64,000 nt of DNA from the NCBI GenBank assembly GCA_963969495.1, contig OZ018321.1, positions 129,302,120 through 129,366,119 of the forward strand, in the 5' to 3' direction. The stretch's first letter is position 1, and each line of letters opens with the position of its first letter. Position numbers and translations under genes: made by a program. Under the pieces are notes generated by a model, which saw only the letters and a program-made list of their open reading frames with translations, was not told where the DNA came from and did no database searches. Origin of the DNA: Ceratothoa steindachneri (Eukaryota > Arthropoda > Malacostraca > Isopoda > Cymothoidae). Below, in pieces: positions 36,430 to 47,732 of this stretch.

Positions 36430-37108
36430 AGATTTAATTAAACCACTATATCAAAAATATACTTATAATTACAAAAAAATGAAATATTAAAACCTTTAAA
36501 TCTACTAAAGATATAATAAGAGGGTATAAATGAAAATTACTACTACTCATACCAATGAATACTACGCGATAGTTGACACAAAAAATTCACTTTAGTACGG
36601 AATGTTAATTAAAGAACATAATTAAATGGGAATCCTTTTACCTTTAAACAACGTGGCGTCAGACGGGGAAGGACCTGACTGGAGAAAACAGCTGACTTCG
36701 AGGTGAGTGAGTTAGTGCGAGTCTATGTTTCTTGACTTGACGATGTAAGCGAGGTGACAGTGGATGTATGATTATTCCAATCCTTGAGTTACACTTGGGG
36801 GCTTCTCGATGATGAGAGGTGACCAAGAGGTGAATCCATTCTTGATTGAAACTTAACTTTGGTATGCCTCAATGGTGAAAGATATCTGGTTTTATTCGAA
36901 AACTGAGATAGGGTGTTTCTCTGACGAGAGGAATATGAGAGTGATTCTCTATACCGATGGTCTACTCTTCGATGTAACCAAAAGGAACAGCCTCGGGAGG
37001 AATTTCTTCTTAACTCCTGCTCGGTTCCACTTTAATGCCCGGACTGACGCCGGTACTCGTCTTCTCTCGATCGCTAACTCGATTCTTTTTCCTTTTCTCC
37101 AGCTCGAC

Positions 37109-37184
<76 letters not shown>

Positions 37185-37560
37185 CAATTATCCCCTGCAA
37201 GGTGGAGAGGAGAGATGAGTGCCCATGTTTAAGCCTCTCTCCTAGGGCATCACTTTTCAGCGTGATGACCCTTAGCCCTAATGGTCTCTTTTCGTTTTCA
37301 TCGGAAAGAATGAAATTTTGTCTATTTGGCGAAACTAGACCTAGACAATAATGGGGACAGTGCGCCTGTTTATAGATGTTTATTTGAAAGGCTATACCAC
37401 TCCCCTTGTTTATACTAACGGGCTAGGACATCTGCTGATTATAAGGTTTCCTTGCGAGTGCTATAGCAGATTGTTGTGCCAGCGAAGCAAAATGGGAAGG
37501 AGGGGGGTTAAAGTATCGGCCCATATGCCACGTAGCGGTTGACGCTGTGTAACCGAACTA
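36430..37560 (-). mobile_element. LTR-like block (minus orientation) carrying a (TA)n array
   Basis: On the minus strand a mixed/GC-rich part (37560-36640) with repeated CACCTC words is followed by an AT-rich tail (36640-36430) containing TTTTTTTGTAATTATAAG. The layout is the same as the blocks at 6.9, 11.4, 23.5 and 33.1 kb. A (TA)n array lies within the first half. Open frames here are unconvincing. Confidence 0.3.
37110..37181. repeat. (TA)n microsatellite
   Basis: About 72 bases of AT dinucleotide inside the LTR-like block. Confidence 0.95.
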
Positions 37561-37589
37561 GCGTCTGTTTTATCCTCGCGATATTGACT

Positions 37590-37790
37590 TCCTCACACAT
37601 ATCTTCCACTCTTACCCTCTCATTTTCCCCAACCCTCTTATCTCCCTTTTCCTCTACCTTTATCACCCCATCTATTCCTCCTCCTACTTCATCGAATCAC
37701 CTCTCCCCATTCCTTCCTCCCCAAGTCCTTTATTTGTTCCATAACCATTTTACTCTTCTTACTCCACCTCTCCCCCCCCTTTCTCTCTAA
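37590..37790. repeat. ~200-bp polypyrimidine tract
   Basis: Almost uninterrupted C/T with scattered A on the plus strand (clusters of CTCC, TTCC, CCCCCCC). The open frame across it (37539-37790) is a by-product of composition. Confidence 0.7.
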
Positions 37791-37870
37791 TAATAATCAG
37801 TAATTAAAGATTTTTTTCTGCCACAATATAAGAATTTCTAACCCAACTCATCTCAACTTAATTACGATAT

Positions 37871-37907
37871 GACTTTTTATACCGGGCAATGCCCTGGATA
37901 AAAAGTC
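37871..37907. repeat. Strong hairpin-forming inverted repeat
   Basis: GACTTTTTAT (37871-37880) pairs with ATAAAAAGTC (37898-37907). The intervening ACCGGGCAATGCCCTGG is itself nearly self-complementary (GGGCA with TGCCC). The near-complete palindrome spans 37 bases. Confidence 0.65.
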
Positions 37908-37958
37908 GTTATTTCCGAACACATATTTTTTCGGGGAAATGACGGGTATCTCTGTTAG

Positions 37959-38028
<70 letters not shown>
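37959..38028. repeat. (TA)n microsatellite
   Basis: About 70 bases of AT dinucleotide with one AAATA interruption near the left edge. Confidence 0.95.
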
Positions 38029-38565
<537 letters not shown>

Positions 38566-38574
38566 ATAGATCTT

Positions 38575-39825
38575 GATACAGTTCCGTTCTCAGGACATAG
38601 AGTAGACTTAGAAGAAAAAGGGATGAAATTTTGCAGCCATTATTTCATAGCAACTGCCTCCAACAAAGAGATTTGACGGAGCTGCTTTTTCCATTGTGGA
38701 AAATTACACTCAATAAAAGTAGAATTTAAATTCACTAATTACCGGGATATCAATCTCAAAGATGGAAAACGGATACACAAATACAAACAGACCAGGCAGA
38801 CATCTAAAGACGATGCTAAATCGGAGTATTATTTATATGCTCACTAACAACGTGGCATCAAAACACTGAATATGCCTGTCTAATTTTAACCTTGCCTTTA
38901 ATAAATGTCACATTTAACCAGTGAGTATCCGAGTTAACGACCATGCAGCCAGCTGGATCACAATTACCAGCTTTCCATAAAGAATTCATTAAAAGAATGG
39001 AGGGCTTACCACCAGGCAGACTGGAAGAAATATAAAGAGAACTTAAGGGAATGTTTAACCAAAACTCTCAAGGAAGGGTGAGTGGAAGAAATTGAAAAAG
39101 AGTTGAAAGCAATTATAGAAGCGTTGATAAGCTCAGATACTAAAACAATCCGCTAAACATTCATAGAACCATCCATAACTTCAGATGGATACCTGATATG
39201 ATTGGCAAAAATAAAGAAATAACAACGATTTCGGAAGAGATATGTAAAAGTGGAACAAACAAGTAATTATGTACTGAAACAAGAAGAAAATAATAAAGAA
39301 CTCACGGCAATGATAGTTAATCTTCAAAGTAAAGAAGGTAACAGGCTAATTCACAGTATAGACGAAGAAAGATCACCCAATGAACTTTGGAAGGATAAGC
39401 CCGTTGAAGAAAAAGATAAAAATTAAAGGTGAATGAGGAAACATGCTGGAAAATGAAACCGACGTTTAAAATGTATTCAGAGAATACTGGAAAAATGTTT
39501 TAAAATCAGTAAAGAAGAAAAAGAAAACTTCGATAATGGTTTTAAAAACAGGAGTATAGATGAATTTAACCAAAATAATCAATCAAACATACCCACACCA
39601 CTTTATCAAAATAAACAGGTGCACCAACATAACGATGGAATAGCTTGGAAGATCAATAAGCCTTTTAATTAAACAGAAAACACCAGGAACATTAAAACTT
39701 ACAAGAAAAAATTACGTGGTAGCCGCAAATAACATATTGTAGTATTAAAGAGTTTATTTAATGCATGCCTGATTAAAGCTAATTTCCTGAATATCTAGAA
39801 CCGCCGAAAATGATTTTCATCTGAA
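38575..39825 (+). pseudogene. Decayed LINE ORF2, endonuclease-RT linker and RT start
   Basis: Frames shift often, but in order they read WRAYHQADWKKYKENLRE (near 39000-39055), NRLIHSIDEERSPNELWKD (near 39340-39400), REYWKNVFKISKEEKENFD (near 39480-39540), and the RT finger FNACLIKANFPEYLE (near 39755-39800). These are typical of the region between endonuclease and RT in Jockey/I-group LINEs, followed by the FNaclxxgyfPxxwk motif. Everything downstream of the finger is missing. It starts right after a compound microsatellite and stops at a short insertion. Confidence 0.6.
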
Positions 39826-39826
39826 G

Positions 39827-40066
39827 GTATTGACATGAACATTATTGTTCATTTATAAAAAAATTCGTTTGCTGTTAAAGTAAACACTATCTCTTACGAA
39901 AAGCTTCTTGAAATTTCTCTTTTAGAGAAATGGATAATTACCGAGTCGTATGGGTGGCACTCCTCAAGAGAGTTGAGGAATTCCTGGAGACTTTTCTAGC
40001 GGATTAAAGCATTCTAATTATTACCCTTACCTTACCGCATTGACATGAACCTTATTGTTAATTTAG
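39827..40066. mobile_element. Short insertion bounded by ~29-bp direct repeats (candidate)
   Basis: ATTGACATGAACATTATTG (from 39829) and ATTGACATGAACCTTATTG (from 40039) begin direct repeats that continue to ATTTA with two mismatches. The ~180 bases between have no ORF. This may be a small non-autonomous insert with a long target duplication, or a local duplication. A (TA)n array follows the second repeat. Confidence 0.4.

Positions 40067-40067
<1 letters not shown>

Positions 40068-40136
<69 letters not shown>
40068..40136. repeat. (TA)n microsatellite
   Basis: About 69 bases of AT dinucleotide directly after the second direct repeat. Confidence 0.95.
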
Positions 40137-40141
<5 letters not shown>

Positions 40142-41880
40142 TTTGTTGATTTTCATCGGAAAAATCCAAATTACCTATTCTGAATGATTTGATCTTCTTT
40201 TTAAAATGTGTTTGGACATTGAGAGGGTAAAATTTCTTCCTAGGGGTAAGCGCACACGTATCTGTGCCGCCGTCATAATTTTTTTAGGCATATATATTCC
40301 TATTTTATTTTATTCCATATTTATTTGTTCTTTCTTCTTCTAAATGACGCACCCTACATTCTTCCTTGTTTAAATGAGCTCTCTTTGTATGCCCCACTTT
40401 TCCCTTCTTTCTCTTTTGGCTACCACGGATTTCTACCCAGTAGGGATCCATGCTAAGGTAAGGCTCCCCAACCAATCGGAGAATGATAGAAAAAGATCCC
40501 CTACAATACGGATCTGCTAAAAAATATTTTCATCCTAAGATTCTACGCAAAAGATCACAAACCGGGAACCAAGGGCCATTAATGTATGTATTTTTGCATA
40601 CACTTGACATTATTTTAGAAATATTGGCTGCCAGGTAAAATAATACACGATGTTTCTTTTATGGTTTCCATTAATAGGCTTTTCGATAAATTTGTTACTG
40701 GAGTTTTTCTATATGTTGAAGTAAGACTCGTAATGGGTAAGAAATAATCAAACAAATATTCCCAAGTCATCATCTAAACATCCGCACGTATATATTTGAA
40801 TAACATCGTTGCCAAATTCCCTCAAACACTCCCATACATTTATTGACTCGAGATACAAGTTTGCCACTCTCCTTTTTTTCCTGAATTCTCAAATATAGAA
40901 CCCTATTACTGCATTAATAGTAATAATATCTGGAATATCACTGCAGTGACAGATGTTCCTTATGATTCCTCATCATAAAAGCTTCTTCCCATTGCGAAGA
41001 CATTTATATTTGGATCGCCAGCATAGTTCATGCCTCTTTTATATTATAATAAAACGATGCATATTCAACGCAGACCTCGCAGGACGGAAGCAAAAGGCTG
41101 GCTGCAATTCCTCCTTTATTGTCGACCATGATCATAATACTTGGCAGTCATAACAGTGAATTCAATGGCGGCCTTACGCATGACGACGTGATATAGCAAC
41201 CTTTACTTCGCTTTATTCGCGTGTATAAAACTAAGACAGCAAGCGAATAGCTATTTATATGTGTGTAAATATAAGTTGTGTAATTCGCAATTTACAGATA
41301 TGGTCTCTTTGGTTCGTCAGAATTGAGAGTTGCGTTCACACTAGTATTTCTTTTTGTTGAGAAATACTGACAAAAGATAGCCTAATCGGGGTTGATTAGA
41401 TTGAGTGTTAAATATAGAACCCTAAAAGAAAATTTGATCTTTATCTGAATTACTTTTTCACATTTTGCTGCTTTATTATTTTACAGTGCTTCCGTTGTGT
41501 ATAAAATCTTTAGAATCTATTTTATTTTTTTAGTTATTTCTAATATTGAGAAGTGTAAACATATTAATTATAAATATGATTGCTAGAGGCAATTTATGAA
41601 GTCTTTGCACTTATAAATTTCAATAAATTGTGCACATGTTCTTGAAAGTTCTTGAATGAGGAAATGTTGAAAAGATAGTAAAAAAGGTGGGATACTTAGT
41701 AGGAGGTTAGAAAGTCTAGGAAGGCTAGGTAGTTGTGTGGAGTGTGAAATGAAAGGGGCCAGGTGATTGGTTTGGCTAATACATGTCTTGCTTAACTTTC
41801 TTCTTGTTTATTTCGTGTACTTTGGTTTGCTTGATATGATTGACTTTATTCATTCTTGTTTTATAATTATTAGTAACAAA
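40137..41880. other. No gene seen
   Basis: AT-rich sequence with short frames only (e.g. 40953-41153). No domain or repeat family was recognised. Confidence 0.4.
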
Positions 41881-41926
41881 GAGTAACAAGGAAAGAAGGT
41901 ACCCTAGAAGACCTTACGGTGCATTC
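41881..41926 (-). mobile_element. Isolated 3'-terminal fragment of the CR1-type LINE seen at 53-56 kb
   Basis: GAGTAACAAGGAAAGAAGGT, then ACCCTAGAAGACCTTACGGT, then GCATTCA. This is nearly the same as the terminal ~46 bases of the 56.1-56.4 kb copies (AGTTACAAGGAAAAGAAGTA, ACCCTAGGATACCTTACGGT, CCATTCA). It is a severely 5'-truncated insertion in minus orientation. Confidence 0.65.
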
Positions 41927-43265
41927 ATGTTGTTATTATTAATGCAATTTCATTATTATTTCTTTCTTCCTTTCTATACCTTTATCCTGTAGTGTTTGTT
42001 TTTATTCTAATCGTCATATCTTGGTTTTTATCTCTTTTCACTTTGTTACGTAAGGAACACTGGTGTATGGTATTGCTCTTAGGTACTTAGACTGCTCGAT
42101 GTTTTTGTTTTGTCTGCAATCCCTCCTCTAGTGGAAATGATATTATAATCTCCTTCCCCTCAGTGCTCGATACATTTTGCTAGATGTTCTTGGCTCACTT
42201 ATGTAGGATCTATTTATTGCGAACCCTTTTGTGAGGGTATTCGACCGTTCCTGCAAGTGTTGTTAATAAACTTTGTGGTGTCATTCTGTACCTTCTGTAA
42301 TAACATAATTCGCTACCTTGGGACGGTATGTATGGGTATAGTAATCCTGCTTTGATAAGCATTAGGAGCATTTTTCTTTTGTTTGTTCTATTCAGGATAA
42401 CCATTTGACTCTTTTACTCATCGTCGAAGGGATTGCAAACCGAAGACATCTTTAGTGGGCAAGATTTATCCACTCGCATTTTCATTAACCTTACCAAACT
42501 TGAAGACAATTTAATCTACTCCAAGCGTTTCCTAAGCTTTAAAATACGTTGAGAAACCTAATTATGAATTCACAAATTATTAACTTTTTCCATAATACCC
42601 AAAGTGAGGAAAATAATTTAAATACATTGAAAGATATATAATTCTCAGTAATAATTTTCCTCCCAAGGGAATTCCGCCGTTTTATGTGTTACCAAAATAA
42701 TTCGCATATTTAACCAATATAGGTAAATAAAATTTTCTTATTAAAGCACCTAATCTAATCTTTTTCGTTGCAATCTACTTAGGAAAAGTAATATACCTAT
42801 TACGTCATCAAATATCCACTACAAGCTGGAGGCGAATCAAAGCAAATAGGTCTTGATGGCATACACTTTACTGTCAGCAGTGTCAGTGGTGCTTACATAT
42901 TTAATCTAGGCACAGGTTGTGTCCGAAATCGGATATATTTTTAATTAGCTATTGATGTGCGGTGTAGCGAGGGTTCTTTGTTGTGGTGTTGAGACGCAAG
43001 AATGAAGATGGCGAATTTTTTAACACCTGTTCAGACACTCTCAATGAGTTGTTAGACAAAAAGGTAAAAGTAAAAATCCACATAAGTTTTCGTTCACGAA
43101 GAATTGAATCTCTTTTCCCCAATTACAAAGGTCAAATATTCAGACATAATCAACAAGAATGAATGAGTTAATGACAGACAAATTTCAGCATATCTCCTAA
43201 TGCTCCCGGAGTCTTTATCCTTCATGCTTGAGATCTATTAAGAAAAGAATACAGGATCATGAATG
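41927..43265. other. No supported gene
   Basis: AT-rich DNA. Around 42480-42640 a frame reading NLTKLEDNLIYSKRFLSF followed by EENNLNTLK faintly resembles PLE N-terminal regions, but is too weak to call. Confidence 0.35.
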
Positions 43266-43267
43266 TC

Positions 43268-43270
<3 letters not shown>

Positions 43271-43341
<71 letters not shown>

Positions 43342-43344
43342 AGA
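43271..43344. repeat. (GA)n microsatellite
   Basis: About 74 bases of GA dinucleotide with two GGGA interruptions near the end. Confidence 0.95.
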
Positions 43345-43588
43345 ATTAAAAAGACGCGCGCAGTCGCCTCTTTCCAGGAGAGAGAGAGAAGACATACCTG
43401 CGTGACCCGTTTTAATCCATGCTAATGAGGCGCAAAAGCGCGAAGATCGTGACGAGCTGAAGGCCCAAATTCGCGGAGGCCAAAGATGAGATTTAGAGCA
43501 AGAACGGTCCCACCGGGGATTATCCTGCGACGGAGTAAACCGAATAAAGTCCACCTCGCCCGGCGAAGCGTCTGTCGACTCGAACCCT

Positions 43589-44577
43589 ACCCCTTCGGGC
43601 GCGAGTAAAATTCCCCCCTGTCTTACCACTGTAAAACGTCCGACGCCGGACTTGGACAGCAGTGAATAACCGCCTGTGTCCCGAGTATCGGTAACTATCT
43701 CCCATCCCTGTAGTCTCGCGTCAACTCTTGTAGAACCCATCAAGCTCTGTGTATGCCCTTTGGACTCGCGAGAGTCAAACCCCATACTCGTCGGTACCCA
43801 TTACCCGAACGCAACACGTCAAATTCTAGATTCGGTATTGTAAACCAGAGGGCAAGATCTGATTTCTTCTCGCGTAATAGTCGTTTGTCAAGAAGCTATT
43901 ACTGTGGACTATACGCGGTCTCTAACAAGGCAGGATTACTCCCTCAGACCAAGTCTTCAATGTAACCACAACGCACAACTCTCCTGTGCAAGCTATTCCC
44001 CCTCACCATTTTAAGCCTCCGTCATTTGGCTTCGCGTGTGCTCAATGTCATTTCAGCGTCCCATCACTCATTCTCCATTTGTGTGTACGGTATTCGACCC
44101 ACCCAGGTAGCTCTTTGAAGTAAAGAGTCGTGTACGTCTCTTATGTTTATATACTTTTATTAAAACCCTTTTAATTTTGTAAATATATTACTTGCATAGT
44201 AGTAAAGTATATTTTTGTACCCCGTTTCTATTACCCCAGAACATTTCCAAGATAAGCTAATCATTAGCCAACCTAAACCTGCACTCTGAAACTTAACTGC
44301 ACTCTGATTTGTATATATATACCTTTATTAAAACTCTTTTAATTTCGTAAATATATTATCTTCATAGTAGTAAAGTATATTTTTGTACTTCGTTTCTATT
44401 ACCCCAGAACATTTCCAAGACAAGTTAATCATTGGCCACCCTAAAGCTCCACTTTGGAATTTAACTGCACTCTGATTTGTATTTTTTATTTTACCCACGC
44501 TCATAACGGACTAATCCTTTCATAATCTCTCTACCTCTGGGTTGAGGAATTTTGAAAGGAGTTGGGTTCTAACATCA
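43589..44577 (+). repeat. 5' LTR of the gypsy element, with an internal 170-bp tandem duplication
   Basis: It aligns along its length with 47733-48509. Shared words include CATCCGACGCCGGACTT/CGTCCGACGCCGGACTT, TTTCTTCTCGCGTAATAGTC, GTCTCTAACAAGGCAGGA and CTCATAACGGACTAATCC. Units 44145-44314 and 44315-44482 are a tandem duplication that is single in the 3' LTR. It ends near TTGGGTTCTAACA. Exact terminal dinucleotides are uncertain. Confidence 0.75.
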
Positions 44578-44878
44578 ACCTAAAACATATAGTAATATCT
44601 ATGTATAGATGTCACTAGGCGTGCTGTAACTCTCGTCTCAATCAATGTGGGGTTTAAGTAAAATCTCGTCCCCCAAAGTTTTTTCCGAGTGATAATACGG
44701 ATAGAATCCGCACGGTGCGTAGTGAGTACTTTATTTCACTCTTGTGTTGTTCGTAATTTCGTTGGGTCAAGCAAAACTCAGCCCACTTCCTTCCGTGCCT
44801 TACTAGAACTTCCGCAACATTTATTGTCGTGCTTTAAAGTTTTTCTTGTTGTAGCTTCTCTCGAGTAGAACCGGTAAT

Positions 44879-45900
44879 ATGTCTTCGTTTGCAATTTTCA
44901 AGGCCCAAGGAGAGTCCCTCGGACTCAACGGAAAAGGCCTAATGGCCAACATCCAGGAGGAAAAGAAAAGAGAAAGTGCCAAAGAAAGAGAAAGAGAACG
45001 TGAAGAAAGAGAAAGGGAACTTTAAGAAAGAGAGACGATTCGCTCCCACGAATTGGAGATGTGCAGGGCTAGGAACGAGACCCTCTCCATAAATTCCGCA
45101 ACCTCCAGACTAGATACACCACAGTCAGCGACCATAAAAATCCCAGTATTTAAAGAAGGAGAAAACCTGAGATCTTATCTCACCCACTTTGAAAGGATCT
45201 TCAGGTGAATCATTGTGACATAAAGACTAAAAGGCGTAGCACAATTTTGGCCCCTGTTGAGTTAACAAGTCAGGAATATATTTATCTCCCATCCTTTAGA
45301 GGCAATGATTGATTACTTATCGTTAAAAGTCGAGTTGTTCGCCGCCTATAATATGACTCCGGACTTCTACCGAGCTAAATTTAGGCATTATCTCATTCAA
45401 CCAAAGAGCTATTCCGTCATTTGGCTACTACCTGCAGCGTCACTTTAATCTTTGGAATGATGCGTCCAAAGTGCCTCATGAATACGACGCTCTGGTCGAT
45501 TTCGTCCCCAAGAATCAATTTCTTGCGTCGTTTCCTTCGGAAATCAGGTCCTTTGGGAAGGATAGGAAGTGCCATACTCTCAAGGAATGCATCGAGTAGG
45601 CAGACGTATACGCGGCTAGCCACAACAGCTAACCGAAAGAAGGGAAGAAGTCAGAATTCCCATCTTCCAAGTCCAAAACAAGTGGGGACAAATTTATTCC
45701 TAACAGTGTAAACAAGTTCGTCAAGGTGACTGTACCCTCCAAACCCAAATCCCTCTTCTCGTCGAGACACCGTGATGTCAAGCCCTTTGCTCTTAAACCC
45801 TGCTTCGTCCTTCCCCAGGAGGACCATCGTTTGTTTTTCCTGTGGAGCTGACGGTCACGTATGATCCAATTGCCCTCAGAACTCGCATTTTAGAAGCACT
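44879..45900 (+). pseudogene. gypsy gag with coiled-coil and CCHC knuckle, several stops
   Basis: Structural protein that would assemble the particle. Starts ATG at 44879: MSSFAIFKAQGESLGLNGKG, then an almost purely charged stretch (EKKRESAKEREREREERERE, coiled-coil), then a TAA. It continues with IKIPVFKEGENLRSYLTHFERIF (split here as IKIPVFKEG and ENLRSYLTHFERIF), the usual capsid-start signature of this gypsy group, near 45130-45210. Several stops and frameshifts follow. One knuckle, C-F-S-C-G-A-D-G-H-V-stop-S-N-C (45832-45873), is complete in spacing but has a TGA inside. It is a close relative of the gag start at 59654. Confidence 0.7.
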
Positions 45901-46014
45901 TCTCCTCACCAGGTGCACCAAATCAGTGCCACTTCTGCGCCCCCACCGTCGCGAAGTGAAACTCCCTTTTCTTCAAACCTGCCAAGTATCTCTGGCTACC
46001 AGGTAAACTTTTTG

Positions 46015-46330
46015 TTTGATAAAAACACCCCTGGGGTCCTCCAATTCGAAATTTAAGCAGTGAATGGTTGCCGGATCTCCACCTTCGTCCGTGATACAGC
46101 GTGCACGTATATTGTTGTTTCAGATTAAATAATCCCCCCTGTGGCTTCGGATTACGATAAGTTTGCCGTACTACATGATTACTTGGGCCACGCCAATAAA
46201 TTCCCTACTGTTAATTTCCTATATTGAGTGCGCATATTTTACTGGTTGGGCTGAAGTCGCTGCAGCCCCTACAAGTTTTGTGCGGTGTCTTAATTGGTCC
46301 GTCTCCCCTCGTATCTTTCGCCCTCGTGGC
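46015..46330 (+). pseudogene. gypsy aspartic protease remnant
   Basis: Frames give AVNGCRISTFVRDTACTYIV (the DTA at 46093-46101 stands where retroviral-type proteases have DTG/DSG), then PVASDYDKFAVLHDYLGHAN and a C-terminal stretch near 46240-46330. It would release gag and pol products. Frameshifted. Position directly before the integrase zinc finger is the key observation. Confidence 0.5.
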
Positions 46331-46429
46331 TCAACCCGTTACTACCTGTTCCCGGGCAAAGAAGGAACTTCAAGCCTCTACACCTTTGCAACCCCCGTGT
46401 GCCTCCGAATTCCAGAGTGCGATGAGCAG

Positions 46430-47690
46430 TGACTTTGATTATAGTAAGAGGGAATGCGTTTCTCTTCAACCCCTGTGGACAAAGGCCCAGAAGAAAACGC
46501 GCGAAATCATCAGAGGAAATAAGGTGACTTCCTTTCTCACTAGGGACGACCTCCTCTATCGTGTTTGCACCAGTGAAAACAACACCGAGTCCAGCACACT
46601 ATGTGTACCTCGCCCTCACGTACCTCCAATTCTTCAAACTGCTCACGATAGTCTGTTTGCTGGCCACTTCAGCAACACTAAGACCGCCAAAAGGATCTTC
46701 AAATATTTTTATTGGCATGGCTTGACCGACGAAATTCTGCGATATTGTCTTTCGTGCGACATTTGCCAAAAGACGGCAAAAAAAGGGCGAGTTAAACCTG
46801 CGCCTTTACAGAAGGGACACATAATCTCTGAACACTTCTCCCAAGTAGCTAGAGATTTAGCCAACCGATGCATCCCCCATCGAGCGAAGGCTATAGCTAC
46901 ATTTTAACTCTGGTCAATTTTTCCACCAGATTCCCCGAGGCTGTGCCTCTCAAGGAAATTGATAGCATCTCCTGCGCCGAAGCTCTTATTTCCATCTTTT
47001 CCCGTGTGGGCCTACCCAAAGAAATTCTATCAGATCGTGGTCACCAATTAATTTCTGAATTGATGAAGTACGTCGGTAAATTACTAATAATTAATTCCTT
47101 GTTTACCAACCCTTTTCACCTGGCTGGGACTGGAAAGTGTTAAAGGCTAAATGGTAGGTTCAAGGCCATTCTCAAAAAGTTATGTGCCGATCAACCCATT
47201 GAATGGCACCCTTTTCTTCCAGTAGCTCTCTTTGCATACCGTGAAATCCCCCATCGTACATTAGGATTCGCCCCATTTGAGCTTTTATATAGAAGGCACG
47301 TTAGATGCTCTCTGAGTATCCTAAAGAATTCTACTCCAATCCGAAATTTGATCAGGACTTGTAGATTTCTTACTCATACCTACTGGATTTGAGACAAAAG
47401 CTGGAAAAGTGCGTCGAAATTGCGTCTCGGTACGCCGACATCAATTTGGATAAGTATAAATCATACTTTGATTGCAATTCCAAGGAAAGGAAATTTAACC
47501 CAGGAGAATAAGTTTTGCTACTTCTCCTCACAGACTACAACAAATTGTTGAGCCAATAGAAGGGCCCCTATCAAGTAGTCAAGAAACTTGGCCCCGTGGA
47601 GTACCTCATTGAAACCCCCTCAGGAAGAAAGCCTTTGTATCTTTTTATTGTTAGCCTTGTATAACCTTAGAATGACATTACCCTTGAACA
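46430..47690 (+). pseudogene. gypsy integrase (HHCC finger and DDE core), catalytic Glu replaced by a stop
   Basis: Integrase inserts the cDNA. The frame 46224-46907 holds LQPLWTKAQKKTREIIRGNK, DDLLYRVC and the HHCC zinc finger: LQTAHDSLFAGHFSNTKTAK, then CLSCDICQKTAKKG (46750-46790). A frameshift near 46870 leads to the core, frame 46868-47143: IHPPSSEGYSYILTLVNFS, FPEAVPLKE and ILSDRGHQLISELM with the second Asp. The block that should read C-E-R-L-N-G is C-stop-R-L-N-G; the stop TAA (47141-47143) sits at the catalytic Glu. Then LFAYREIPHRTLGFAPFELL (47229-47288) and a GPY-like end near 47570-47650 (ETPSGRKPLYLF). Not functional. Confidence 0.8.
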
Positions 47691-47732
47691 AGTAAGCCCA
47701 ATTTAAGTATATCATTGACAAAACCAATCTTT

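Noticed and set aside
37539..37790. 83-codon Ser/Pro/Leu frame
   Set aside because: By-product of a polypyrimidine tract with no stop codons by composition.
42480..42640. Frame resembling a PLE N-terminal region
   Set aside because: Only a short Leu/Lys-rich resemblance without any RT motif downstream.
43222..43785. 187-codon minus-strand frame with a Ser-Leu repeat
   Set aside because: The SLSLSL part is the (GA)n microsatellite and the rest overlaps the start of the 5' LTR; no domain recognised.
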